DNA of 64,000 bases from positions 147,025,941-147,089,940 of the forward strand of contig OY720636.1 in assembly GCA_963169105.1 (NCBI GenBank), in the 5' to 3' direction. This DNA comes from Ceriagrion tenellum (lineage: Eukaryota > Arthropoda > Insecta > Odonata > Coenagrionidae). The position numbers and the translations under genes are program-made. Shown piece by piece: positions 24,605 to 35,039 of the stretch (positions are counted from its first letter, which is position 1; every line of letters begins with the position of its first letter). The notes under the pieces are model-generated. The model worked only from the letters and a program-made list of their open reading frames with translations. It was not told the origin of the DNA and ran no database searches.

Positions 24605-25400
24605 ATATAATAATCCTGTTCCACGTGAAAAATCTAATCTATATTTATAATCCATATTTGGAAACATTTTATGTTAAATGTTCACCAGTGTCATTTGCCT
24701 TTCTATCATCAGAAATTTCACCATCATTAATCCTTTATTCAACCCGTTAAATCACTTTCATCTTATCTTTCTTCATCGTTCCTGAAACTTCACAGCCTTA
24801 TGTGTCCGATATTAATGCAGTCAACACATTGTGGCTTGACTTCAAAAGTCGTTAAAGTGCAGTGGTTGGAGAAAATACAAATTTGAAACAGCTTTAGAGA
24901 GTCCTATTCGATTGCCCCGAGTTTTCCAAAACTTACGAAATGCGAGATAAAAATTCAGGACGTTCACACGTTCTGATTTCAATCATCCTAACGACGTATG
25001 TGCGTTCGTATCTTTATATTCTACTCTAAGAAATTGTCAGTCAGGCACGCTTACACTCAATGTATTAGTTTGTATACATTCATTCTGGGCAGAATCATAT
25101 GACATGGTGGTATAGCAACTAAATACATAATTAAAATGTCCATAATAATCTAAGGTAAAATGTAATTGATGCGTCCATGCTAATCAGTTTCAACCATGAT
25201 AAAAATACACGACTATGGAAAAGTTCACGGTCGTCCAGCATAATAATGAAGGTTACCACAATTGACCAAACGACTTAAAAGACCAATGAAAATTGATTTT
25301 TTGGTTAACAAAACGTTCCTGTTCTGTTAGCAATGACATTCAGAGAAGAGCCGCCAACATTAAAATCTGTAAAGAAAGATCTAAGGCTTTCCTGGCGTAT
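24605..25400. other. gene-free stretch
   Basis: No coding, RNA or repeat signal recognised. Confidence 0.4.
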
Positions 25401-25404
25401 GTAG

Positions 25405-25503
25405 TCGTTGAAGGTTATTCGGGCTTCCCACCGGGTCATACTCTACATCTCGGCCCGGGATGGTAAGTTTGACCCGGTGGGAAGCCCAAATAACCTTCAG
25501 CGA
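25405..25503. repeat. foldback element, 34-bp arms
   Basis: The left arm 25405-25438 and right arm 25470-25503 are inverted copies with 2 mismatches in 34, separated by 31 bases. The GC-rich core ACCGGGTCA contrasts with the AT-rich surroundings. It is probably a small foldback/MITE-like repeat; no flanking duplication was identified. Confidence 0.8.
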
Positions 25504-25809
25504 TTAATATCTGTAAATTTTTCATGATCCTTTCTTATCAAGATACCCTCAACTTCAATGTACTAATTTCACTGACGCTAACTGCGCCTTTGAAACCTTT
25601 TAGCGAACAAAAAAGTTGTTAATATGTACTTACATTTTCTAAATTTCAACGGATTATTACACTCAAATAGTCTTTGAGCGAGTAAAAAGACTTAATCGGC
25701 GATATTATTAGCCAGGACGGACCAAATGCTGAGGCTCGGTGATGTAGTAATAACATGGTAATACTGAAGGCAAAGACAGCAACTAGCGAGAGTTGAAACT
25801 GGAAATCGG

Positions 25810-26005
25810 TGTTTTTTTATTTTATTCACTATCCCGAATACAGCACAATGTGCCAATTTACGTCGGGTGGATAAGAGTAACAACGGACGAGACACAGACA
25901 CCCATGTCCTGGGCAGATAATATTCTACCCAGGCGGGACTCGAACCCGCGACCCTCGGGTCCGCATGCGAGGACTTTACCCCGCCGCCGCCGGGGCCGGC
26001 AAGTT
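25810..26005 (-). mobile_element. tRNA-derived SINE, well preserved
   Basis: On the minus strand the head is tRNA-like: GGCCCCGGCGGCGGCGGGG, then GTCCTCGCATGCGGACC, then a perfect B box GGTTCGAGTCC (plus positions 25937-25947), followed by CGCCTGGGT. This is an RNA polymerase III type 2 promoter. The body continues through GGACATGGGTGTCTGTGTC, and the element ends near 25810 in AATAAAATAAAAAAA, an A-rich tail expected of LINE-mobilised SINEs. It is the cleanest SINE in the window. Short frames crossing it on either strand are accidental. Target-site duplications were not found by eye. Confidence 0.7.
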
Positions 26006-26229
26006 GTTAAAGCACTCTCTGGCTTTGACAACAAGTGAACAGTGAAGTACATGAACCAACCGCCGTCGTCTACCGTCCTCTTCCTTTATTTCGCCAATGG
26101 AGAACTTGCAAGGTTTTTTTACAGCTGTTTTAACTCATGCATCATATAGATAACCAAAAATTTTTCCTACACTTTCTTTCCTTTCATCTGAGCGACCCAT
26201 AATTATTGAACTACAGTCAATGGAAAGGA

Positions 26230-26350
26230 TGATGTCGTTTCAAACGCTGCTTTTTGCGCGCCATTTTGGAAGTGATACGCGTGACGTCACACCTGCCGTC
26301 CACCGTACGAGACATACGAGATACCGGCGAATAGTTCGGCGAGTATCACC
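26230..26350 (+). promoter_or_regulatory. promoter-like patch with CRE and YY1-like sites
   Basis: A GC-rich patch holds GCGCGCCATTTTGG (YY1-like) at about 26257 and the full cAMP-response palindrome TGACGTCA at 26282-26289. CpG-rich DNA follows. A possible exon with a start codon lies about 400 bases downstream. The sites are seen in sequence; promoter activity is inference. Confidence 0.35.
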
Positions 26351-26723
26351 GTTCACTCACCGTTTATTTATCTTTAGCCTCGTGATATTTCGCTGAAATA
26401 TTACGTCTGAGTTTCGGAAAGTATATATGTATTTTGGTGTGCAATACTATAACGATTTATTAGTGTTTCATCTGCATGGAAGTTTGTGCCAACTCAGATA
26501 ATCTGCTTATGAAGTCGACGCTCTAGTGATGATGGAGTACTTATAATGAGATGCGACATGTAGACATAGTCGGAAATACAAACCGTTAAATCACTTCGTT
26601 AATTATTTACTGTGATTTTCCCGATAAATTAATATATTATATGTTTGAAATTTCTATTGCAGTATTTCGGCATTATTAGAAATGTGATCTTTTCGAAAAG
26701 TTCGATTTTAAAATTTTATTGCA

Positions 26724-26901
26724 GTTCCATGAGGAAGTATGACATCGATAGTGCAATAGGACGCGTTCGATAGGAAATATTGAAAAATTTATGCACAGTG
26801 AAGTGCGAAATATTGCCGGAACATAAAGTAACGGCAAATAATTGTGAGTCTAGCCTTATGATCAGCGAAGAGTCTCACGAGGAGACATCGCGAGACCTAC
26901 G
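26724..26901 (+). CDS. candidate 5' exon with start codon
   Basis: After an acceptor-like TTTATTGCAG ending at 26723, the sequence runs to a strong donor, CCTACG/GTGAGT, with GT at 26902. An ATG at 26858 opens a frame of 14 codons and two bases, beginning MISEESHEETSRDL, up to the donor. Upstream ATGs at 26728 and 26790 are in short closed frames. This fits a second exon carrying the end of a 5'UTR and the first codons of a host gene, with the CpG-rich patch at 26230-26350 as promoter or exon 1. The peptide is too short to identify. No later exon was recognised with confidence. Confidence 0.3.
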
Positions 26902-27275
26902 GTGAGTTGAGTTGACGCCAAAGATTTAATTTTTTTGCGACTGGGGATAGATGTAGAAAAAGGGTCACTGCTTTTTCTCCCATAGGCCCGGGTTCGCGAG
27001 AAAATTTTAGGTAACTTGAGAATTTGGCTCATCTTCAATTCGTCTCATTAAGACATGTTCACACGATGCATGTCCTTGCAAGTATATACGTTGATAGATA
27101 GATGCATGGACAAATTATCCGTAACATAACAGGAGCTTTTTTATGTCCACGAGTTCATGCATTGGCGCAATTTTGAGTGTAAATACGATGCTATTTTAAT
27201 GGATTTAATGGATAAGATTACGCATCTGCTCATGCGTAATTAACGACAGTATTACGCTCGTAAAATAATTATTTG

Positions 27276-27350
27276 CCGTGGTGGTGTGGGTTAAGGCATT
27301 GGGTGCACAGGACTCCAGTGTACAGGATCGTGGCCATACTACGTAATTTA
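27276..27350 (+). mobile_element. degenerate tRNA-type SINE head
   Basis: GTGGGTTAAGGCATTGGG resembles an A-box region, and ACAGGATCGTGGCC about 30 bases later sits where GGTTCGANTCC is expected. A T-rich body follows. The B box is badly degraded, so this is a weak call. Confidence 0.3.
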
Positions 27351-27845
27351 TTTTTCGGTTTAATATGTTTCAGAAATAAAGTAGAATTCCCAACCCTGAA
27401 CAGGTAAAACCGTCACTGCATAATTCTTAACTTTCTAACTATTACTTGGATCTTCAACTAACCCTTCAAAGAGAGTACAAGTAGTAGCAAATTTTGGGAT
27501 TCTATAGTTCGCCTGGATTTACACTTAAGAAGTGGAAGGTGTGTCGTTGGCCGCACATTTTGTAATCCGAGGATACATTTTAGGGAAGAGAGAGAGAGCT
27601 CCGATCGGTCATGAGTCTATTTGAAGAGTGTTAACAATAGACAAAGATGTAATTTTTATCGTATAGCGACGTATTCACTGTGAATTTCCTAGCAATTATA
27701 GTCGAATGCTGATATTTGTTAATCAAATTTTCGCTTACCGTGAAGAATTTTCTGACATGAGAGAGTTAATAACAGGGTATTTAAAAGCAGAGGTTTGTGA
27801 AGAGGTTCATTTAAAGTGACGTATTTAATGTAAGCAAAACGTGGA

Positions 27846-28058
27846 TTGAAGGATCATGGAGTGTTTTCCTTGCACAATCAACCAACGCGGTTGAAAACCC
27901 GGAAGATCTTAATGCTCGACAACATACAAAAATGGTCGCAAATTATGTTACCCACACGAACACGTTCGTGCCGATGCAAAGCATCTGGTGATAACTTCAT
28001 TAAATGCGCTTATTGTGGAATCATTTTTTACTTAACATGCCTATGTTATATCATTTGA
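27846..28058 (+). other. cysteine-rich frame, half PHD-finger-like
   Basis: A 70-codon frame ends in CRCKASGDNFIKCAYC followed by GIIFYLTCLCY and a stop. The spacing C-x-C-x9-C-x2-C-x4-Y-x2-C is that of the first half of a PHD finger (C4HC3), with tyrosine in the histidine position (TAC, one transition from CAC). The second half is missing. Without flanking splice signals that I trust, this could be a decayed PHD exon from a host gene or repeat, or chance. Confidence 0.25.
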
Positions 28059-29815
28059 AATCATGCCGCATTACGCCGTGAACGTAAGATGAAATCCCTA
28101 GAGTTGCAATACGCATAACAAGGTAAAGAAAATACTGTGTTATCATGCCCTACATTTGTAATGAACTGGAATGTATTAACTTTCTCTCCCCCCCTAGGTC
28201 GCCGTTTCGATTCCTCAAAATGTTACAAAAATAAATGCAATGGCAGGTCAAATAGTGGAAAGAAATCTTATAGTTGCAATTTTATCGCGAACCCAGGCGT
28301 ATGGGAAAAAAAAATCTTACACTTTTCCCACGTTTCTCTCCAGTTTCAGAAAAAAAGTTGTCGTTAGCAGCCTAACCCAGTCTCTACAGTGTAAGAAATT
28401 CTGACAACGCCGATGACATGCGACTTTAAATTAATTTATATGGTTAAACTTCGCTTCGGTTCCGTTACTTTGTAAGCGGAATTTCCATCGTTGGTAGCAG
28501 CGTAGATGTTTCCGTGCTTGCATCCATTGAATACTCCACCGTTGTAGGCGTAGCGCTCCTGCCCTTAGTGACGCCGCCCGGAGTCCCGGAGACAACGCCG
28601 GGCTTGCCACCGCTGCGGCCTCTGAACGACAGGTGTGACGTCAGGCTTGCCCGATCTGACCACGCCCCCCTTTTCGCCCGTTTTTCGCGCCGTTGGAATT
28701 TCGACAACTTTGAGAATTTATATCTCGGAAACTAAGCGCTACTTAAGCATCGGGTTTTTTGCGTTGGGCAAGATTCATCATCCTCTATTACCTCTATTTT
28801 TTTCAAAAAATCTGCAAGTTCTCCATTCCTTCCAGATTCCGTGTTCTTACCATCTTCACCCCGATTTGCGGTGCTGCACGCTGCACTGGAAAATCCTCGT
28901 TAAGATCACGAAGGAAATTAAGTTGTTTGAATATAATGCACAGGACTTTAATATATTTCAAATGGTGTAAAGAATTAAAATCGCAAAATATGTAGGCAGC
29001 TATGATGCAAAAAGGCCCCATTTCTTCAAATTAAGACTGCTTGTAGTCGAGTAGTACATGGAATAGGATGTTTTACAAGTGAAGTACACGGAAACTAGAA
29101 AACGGAAGCTCTTTGAGAATGGCCCGGTGTTGACATATATGCAGACAGGTTGGAGTAAGCGGCTCAAACAGAGCAAGGGACGAAGCCATTTCCCAGGGTT
29201 TTGTCCTAATCCCGGAAGCGCACAAAGCGGCGAGCTTCACGTAGTAATTTGAGTGGCAATCTCTCTTCGTGTGAAACTCCTGCGGCGCAAAGAGAATTAT
29301 CCCGAATTCTTTTAAGCTACAAAGTTCAGCTACAGCATGCGCATCAATTTGAATACTCTCCGGAGAGCTAATGGTTTCGAATCCAATACTTCCGTGACTC
29401 AATGATGTGCAAAGCTCTTGCTGCGCAGGATTATCTTAATTTGCAAGGGTAATTTTTCAGATTCAATTCCTATTAAAAAAAAAATTTTTTTTAATTAAAA
29501 AAAATTCCTCTGCAAGAAAAAAATCCTAAAACGTTGCACAAACTCTCCATGGCAGGTAAGTATGATACTAACCCTTGAATAAGATTCATCAAAACATTTT
29601 ATCGCATGAGAAATGTCCATTGAGCATGTAGAAGATGGATAGATCACTCAAATAGACTGGAATAAACCCAAGCCCTGAGCTATTCTATGAGGAAAGCAGA
29701 GCTGTCTGTCAAACGTTTCCCTCGGGCATTAATGGTTGCATTTAATCGTTTTATACTCAAGTAGATGCAAAAGGAAAATAAAATATAAATAAAAGTTATT
29801 ATCAAGCAATTGTTA
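28059..29815. other. non-coding stretch with a GC-rich block
   Basis: 28480-28700 is GC- and CpG-rich and carries a TGACGTCA palindrome at 28636-28643. The open frames through it (about 80 codons, both strands) follow composition and show no domain. 29073-29402 has a 109-codon minus frame with no recognisable motif. 29470-29520 is an A/T homopolymer cluster. Confidence 0.35.
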
Positions 29816-29821
29816 AGATTA

Positions 29822-29863
29822 AGAGGATTTAATGGTAACATTTACAAAACCACATACTTAAAA
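29822..29863 (+). repeat. left inverted terminus of the Penelope-like element
   Basis: AGAGGATTTAATGGTAACAT begins the arm. It pairs with 30738-30779 with one mismatch in 42. Confidence 0.9.
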
Positions 29864-29870
29864 ACACACA

Positions 29871-29907
29871 CGACCCGGGTTTCAACGCTTAAGCGTCATC
29901 TTCAGGT
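29871..29907 (-). ncRNA. hammerhead-like ribozyme motif (copy 2) in the pseudo-LTR
   Basis: On the minus strand: CTGAAGA, an extra T, GACGC-TTAA-GCGTT as a 5-bp helix II, GAAA, ACC-CG-GGT as a tiny helix III, then C and GTG. Bases CAC before the core can pair with the GTG after the cleavage site as a short helix I. The core CTGAAGA differs from CTGATGA at one position, and there is one extra base before helix II. Hammerheads in Penelope-like elements are established; activity of this copy is unproven. Confidence 0.55.
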
Positions 29908-29969
29908 GCTTTTACCGGGTTTTCAAAGTCTTATATATATGCTTGGTAGGAGGGGGTGGAAGTAAGTGA

Positions 29970-30740
29970 TTAGGGTGGTGTGGATGCGGGTTGGTCAGGA
30001 GCAATTATTGGCGGGGAGTTTAGCGGGGGAGGGGGGAGGGCAATTCGGGAGGCGGCTGTGAGGATGGGAGATGAGATCGGGTACAAATACTCATTTAAAA
30101 TCTTCGAGTCAGGGTCATGCAATGTCTTTAAAATTTCCAGCTGCTCAAGTGAGTCAAGCACACGTCTATGGGTTGCAAAACATAAAATATCAAGATTAAA
30201 ATCACTGTGGTGGTCATGGTTTAATACGTGTTTCGCAAAATTGCTCTTAAGTTCACAATTATTAAAATAGGCTTGCTGGTGTTCTTTGACTCTAACATTA
30301 AAGTTACGAGCAGTTTGACCCAAATATACACCTTGGCAGTCACCACACTTTAATGCATATATGCCACTTCTCTTCTTAGAATTCAACGCGTCTTTGCTCT
30401 TGTCGAATAGAGTTTTTAAGTTTCTTGGGGGGTCTAAATGACAAACGATATTTTTCTCGTGGGAAAACTTTGGTGACCTTTTCACTGATCGGACCTAAGT
30501 ATCTCAGAGAACACCATTTTTTAACTGTTTTGGAGGAAAGATCACCGGAGGTTATTAGATTTATGGCCGCTTTTTGGCCTTTTTAATTACTAGTTTATCT
30601 ATAAGGTGAGACGGGTATCCATTGCCTTGCGCTATTTGTTTAATAATTCGGACTTCTTTGTTGAACTAGAGGTGACTGAGAGGGACATTGAATAGGCGAT
30701 GAATAAAGGAGTGGAAGGCCATCAGCAGTTGGGCGTGTTT
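29970..30740 (-). pseudogene. Penelope-like RT end plus GIY-YIG endonuclease
   Basis: The main open part is 171 codons (29970-30485). It has GIYALKC at residues 41-47, a CxxC (Cys47, Cys50), and VYLGQTARNFNVRVKEH at about 53-69. This is the GIY-YIG nuclease with YLG for YIG, the conserved Arg residues at 60 and 65, and His69. A candidate catalytic Glu lies in LEQLEI (114-118). Upstream, the minus strand still reads AFHSFIHRLFNVPLS and a KWCSLRYLGPISEKV segment, typical of the Penelope-like RT-to-endonuclease linker. Stops and a frameshift between about 30490 and 30700 separate these from the main frame. The proline-rich C-terminus reads into the GC-rich tail region. In active elements the protein nicks the target and primes reverse transcription; this copy cannot. 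Confidence 0.75.
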
Positions 30741-30779
30741 TAAGTACGTGGTTTTGTAAATGTTACCATTAAATCCTCT
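30738..30779 (-). repeat. right inverted terminus of the Penelope-like element
   Basis: Its reverse complement also begins AGAGGATTTAATGGTAACAT. Confidence 0.9.
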
Positions 30780-31074
30780 GAAAAAATGGAATACCACAAA
30801 GTTACCAAGGAACTGGTATTATTTAGTTAAGATTAATATTTCCAAACATTATTCCCGAAACAAATTCCAAGCAGATGATTTAACTAATCCTTTTAAGAGT
30901 AGGATTCCCGCATTTTCATTCCTCGCCTTTCCTCTTCACATAATTTTTCCTAATGATTGTTTTACGCGACCTCTTTTAGTTCATTGCTTTTTCCGGAATA
31001 ATAGGACAAAGATTAATTATTACATTTATCTTAACCTACCGTTCCGCATTACTTAAAGCATTCTCAGGGAATTC

Positions 31075-31476
31075 TGTGTTGATGCAGAAAATAGGCAGAA
31101 GGTACAATTGAAGGTGAAGGAAGCAGAGCTAATTGCGTCGTCTACTACCGCGAAGATTGTTATAATGAAAGAGAGAGCTCATAGACGAGTTGAAAAAGAA
31201 TGAGGAAGTCTTAACTGTCTTCGCAAAGATGATCGTTGATGGTAAAGCTTTAGACTTCAACTTTGGTAAAAAAATTTGTTTTTAGGTCTTTCCGTGGACA
31301 GTCCTGAACACCTGTTTTGTCATGAGGTAAAGACAATGAAACAAAAGCAGCAATACGTTCAAGTCTCTACTCCAAAAACTGAAGAAGACTACTGCTTAGC
31401 GCAAGCGCCAGAGTTACCTGTAGACCAATGGACTACTGTGTTCTTGAAGGGCACTAATTATTCAAATAGCGTGTAA
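31075..31476 (+). pseudogene. unidentified coding remnant with poly(A) signal
   Basis: Three overlapping frame segments read like one protein: EFCVDAENRQKVQLKVKEAE onward (31071 to about 31185), then ELIDELKKNEEVLTVFAKMI (about 31170-31245), then a 66-codon frame 31276-31476 ending TTVFLKGTNYSNSV and a stop. The first two parts are rich in Lys/Glu with leucines, as in a coiled coil. They are joined by a frameshift near 31170 and another near 31265. An AATAAA lies at 31548-31553, about 70 bases after the stop. I do not recognise the family. It may be a decayed terminal exon, a processed pseudogene, or part of a transposon-borne gene. Confidence 0.35.
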
Positions 31477-31559
31477 ACATTTATTTCACCCGTTTTAAGC
31501 TGTTGTTGTTTAAACTCAAAGTAAACTCGTTGTTGTGTAAGTTGTTAAATAAACACCAT

Positions 31560-33650
31560 TTAACAGCCCGTTATTGTTGTTACGTGAGGTAAGAAGTTTG
31601 GAAAAGTGGAGACCGATCGACTGAATTTCCGATCTGATGTTGAAATGAAGATGTGGCATGAAAGTTATAAGGAGAAGAACGTTTGAGGTATATAGCTAAA
31701 ATGACATAAGATGTAAATTGGGCAACTATTCCAATTAGGCAACGTGCAATCAGGTTATTCAAAAACGAAGAATTAATGGAGAGGGAAAAGAAAGCGAACC
31801 TTTATTTGAGAGTAAAATACAATCACTGGCTTAACTGCCACCGAAGGTGACTACATTTTAGATCATCTGTGCCGGAGTGCTATGCTTTCGGTGCTTTATT
31901 CAACTATCCGCCTTATTCCTCAAATTGTCATTTACTAGCTGATAGATTAGCAGAAATTCCACAATGCGACTGGATAAAATTCCAGCTTCAAATCCGATGA
32001 AGCATCAGCTGTGTTTGATAGAGCATGACTTGTCCTCTTGACTGATGGCTTATGTTCACTCAGCACCCAGCGGCGCGTGTTGCTATGGAAGTGAGGAGTT
32101 TGCATTTTCAAATGTACAAGCTTGTTGACGCATAAAGTGTTCCCATTTATTTTTGAAATTTTTAGGAATGTTCCGGTTTCATTGTTTTGGCCGAAATGAA
32201 ACTACCTACTATCCTGAAATAATCTTGACATTCATACTTATTTAAATTAAAAAACATTCGCAATAAACAACACGAATGACTTATTACAAGCTTTTATTGA
32301 ATCCGAATACACAATGCATTTGGTTGGTAGTCATAGTGAACTGTCAGAATATTCCGTTCGATTCACTGCAGAGAGAGAGAGAGTATTCCCAATGGCCTAT
32401 AGAGTATACTTTTTAACAGTTACATAGAATTTACTTCATTGCTGGGTCGCAGGGGATTAATTCCTTTACCCAATAACTTGCCAAGAAGTGTAATGGTCCA
32501 GCAGAAGCAATTTTCGCTCAATGTGTTCAATATACCTATTAATGCTGTGAGTGAAATAACGTGCATTTTCTTCAAGTATGAATTCCGCTTTCCAATATTT
32601 CTACACAATTCTATGAAACCAAAGCAGCAGTCCATTATCAAGATGATTCTCATTTCTCATGAACGCTAGAAAATCTTAGAGTGCGTTTGTGAAACGCCTA
32701 TCTCTCGGTCATGATAATTTAATTGCAATATTTCACGGAGAAGTGAGTCTCGATTTATTTGTATTTGTTCACTACAGTCAAAAGTAGTTCCCTCCATTAG
32801 AGAATTCATCATTCAAATGATATTTTAATTGGATTTTCATGGATGATAGCATCCATTTACGATTTGCAATATGCAATAGACAACGGTGTAGTGTCAACGT
32901 GAAATATAGGCACGTATGGAGTGTAACGTTACGTGCCTCTGATGCACGGATTAGTAGAAAGCTGTACCCGGAGAAAAGAGTCTTTTAAATCTTGGTTCTG
33001 GTGACGATTGCTAAAGATCTAAATGACATATACGTATTAATCTATTTATTTATTTAACCGTGTTTTTGTTTAATCATTTAGCCGTAGAAATAAAAGAAAA
33101 TAATAAATTGGTATTGGATCTATCATTAAAACTTATGCAACGAAACAAAAAACCTGAACTGGCAGAGTATTTCTTACGAGTGCTCGATCATAGCGCCCCG
33201 AGGAGCGCTGCAGACAGACAGGCAAAGATGATTTAATACACTGACTAGTAGGAGCACTTGGAGTCCCCAATGCCCACTCATTCCTGCGCCAGCAATAAAT
33301 GCTCTGCAAAAATGAATGGTTAGTATATAGGACACGTTTCCTCTTCCTTCCAAAGAGGACTCTCTGGTTGAAAATGATCAGAAACAGTGTAAGCAGCATA
33401 TTTCCAAAATATCAAATTTGGTAAGAAGTACATATAGGAAGTTAATTTTAGGAGAACAGTTATGATAACAGGAGTTTTTTATAATCAATCAAATGTAATT
33501 TTTAGGCTAAAATTTGTAAATAATCAGTGATGTTTAAAATTGATAATCCGTAGAACAATACGTCGCCCACTATATTAATTCCTCGTGCAATACATACTTC
33601 TACTCTTCTATAATTTTGACAGATTCAGGCAAGATATTGTGGAAGTTCAT
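31560..33650. other. gene-free stretch
   Basis: No coding signal. It contains a short (GA)6 run at 32371-32383 and a small inverted repeat, AGGCACGTA...TACGTGCCT, at about 32908-32939. Confidence 0.4.
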
Positions 33651-33653
33651 CAT

Positions 33654-33834
33654 ATAAAACAGAAACAACAATTGCACTATTTCACAAGGTATTTTAATTC
33701 GTACGACGCGTTTCAACTCCTAAAGCCATCATCAGGTACGAGTCTTAACAATTTTAGTGCGTTAGACGCGAGTTGAAATGTGTCGTACGCATTAAAATAC
33801 CTTGTGCAATAGTGCAATTATTTTTTCTGTTTTA
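33654..33834. repeat. foldback element with ~66-bp arms around a hammerhead-like motif
   Basis: Left arm 33654-33719 and right arm 33770-33834 are inverted copies of about 65 bases with roughly 7 mismatches. They begin near AAAACAGAAA and end at GTTTCAACTC or its equivalent. The 50-base interior plus the inner ends of the arms hold the hammerhead-like motif (33699-33741). The inverted-arm plan and the motif are shared with the Penelope-like terminus at 29.9 kb, although the arm sequences differ. It may be a pseudo-LTR-type remnant or a non-autonomous element built from one. Confidence 0.8.
33699..33741 (-). ncRNA. hammerhead-like ribozyme motif (copy 3), best preserved
   Basis: On the minus strand the 43-base unit begins TCGTAC and ends GTACGA, a perfect 6-bp helix I. 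Between them lie CTGATGA, one extra T, a helix II of GGCT...AGTT (with G-U pairs), GAAA, ACGCGT as a minimal helix III, and C at the cleavage position (GTC/GTACGA). The conserved core CTGATGA and GAAA are intact. Minimal type I hammerheads with a helix III of two or three pairs are known from Penelope-like elements. The extra T before helix II is the only departure. Self-cleavage would need an assay. Confidence 0.6.
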
Positions 33835-33839
33835 ATCCT

Positions 33840-34670
33840 CATCTTCTGTTAAATTATAAGGGCCAATCACCATGAAAAGTGCAGTCATATTACCAAATAA
33901 GTGATGGTGAAAAGCCTCGACCAGGATTTGAAAACGTAGTAGGGAGGTTAGAGGCACGAAGAGAATACTTGATTAGTGTACAAGTCGATCAAATGAAACG
34001 GAAATACTGCATATACGATTATAAAGAGGGATGAGTGAAACTTTGGTGTAATGAATACAATGGAAAGAAAATTGAAGAAAGTGCCAATCCATGTACAACG
34101 TTCAGGATGAGGGATGAGTCTAAAGTGAAAATGTATCGTAAGAAATGAGTAAGGCGAAGAAGAAGGAGTTAAAAACTGAGGCCCATCGTGATGACTGAAA
34201 TGACTGCATAGGTTCACTTAAAGGTTAAAGTACTCTAAATCAGGAAATAAAATACTTGAACATGATATAACCAATAGCCATGGGAAGATAATTAAAGGAA
34301 AAGCAGATTTATTATGATAATTTTGATACTTATGAGCATCAGATATTTCTCGGAATCAATTAACATAATCAATCAATAAACAAGAGCAATCAATTGACAC
34401 AATAAAATAAATTGCGTGGACCAACGCGGCATTAAAATTATTCTCCTCTCCACTTACGTCAGAGCAAGAGACGGCAAACTAAGAACTCGCAAGCCCAAGC
34501 AGCACTTATGTTAGATTACATTAAAGTGGCTCTCAAATAAAACTGAAAATGGAAAAAAATCAGCTAATTTTAACAATAAAATAAAATTTCATAAAATAAT
34601 GGTGATTTTATAAAATATTTATAAACTATTACTAATTAAATAATCTTTCCCTTCTTCTTACTTCCCAGGT
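33840..34670. other. gene-free stretch
   Basis: AT-rich; no coding signal or repeat recognised. Confidence 0.4.
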
Positions 34671-34674
34671 TTAG

Positions 34675-35005
34675 GCAAGATCTCTTTCCTAGCTTCACCT
34701 TCATGATCTCGGTTCCCCTTAACCTCTTGTCTGGTAGGCTGATTTATAATTTGCTGCCACATCTACTACTGGCAGTACTTCTAATCCTTCTCTTAAATCT
34801 TAATTTTTCATATGATCCATACGAGTACAGCCTTTTACAGGCATAAGGAATTTCATTTCTGACGTTTTAATGACTGTTGCCTCCTTTTCCAGGTGTCCAA
34901 GCTTCTGATCCATGTAGTAATGCGGCACAGCCATTATTTCGAAAATTTTATGTGGAATTCCTAGTTTTTCCATGCAAAGCTCTTCTTATAGTTCCTCGTA
35001 TTCTT
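34675..35005 (-). pseudogene. RTE-like LINE, post-RT fragment
   Basis: Minus-strand translation gives MDQKLGHLEKEATVIKTSEM near 34860-34920, then KFLMPVKGCTRMDHMKN and DLREGLEVLP. This is the segment just after the RT of insect RTE/Jockey-type elements, where AEM-x-FLR is followed by G-x-TR-x-D-x-x-RN. A stop replaces one residue before DLREGL. The fragment is oriented against the next LINE piece, which starts about 35 bases away. Confidence 0.55.
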
Positions 35006-35039
35006 TGCTAATTAGTTAAATGATAGGATAAATTAATAA

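Larger units (their letters stand above)
29820..30783 (-). mobile_element. Penelope-like element, 3' portion with inverted termini
   Basis: About 960 bases bounded by inverted repeats: 29822-29863 and 30738-30779 match at 41 of 42 positions. Inside, on the minus strand, lie the end of a Penelope-like reverse transcriptase, the GIY-YIG endonuclease, a short GC-rich tail region and a hammerhead-like motif next to the left repeat. Penelope-like elements characteristically end in pseudo-LTRs that can be inverted and carry hammerhead ribozymes, which fits. The RT core is missing, so the copy is 5'-truncated or internally deleted. Arm identity suggests a fairly recent insertion, even though the coding part has frameshifts. 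Confidence 0.75.
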
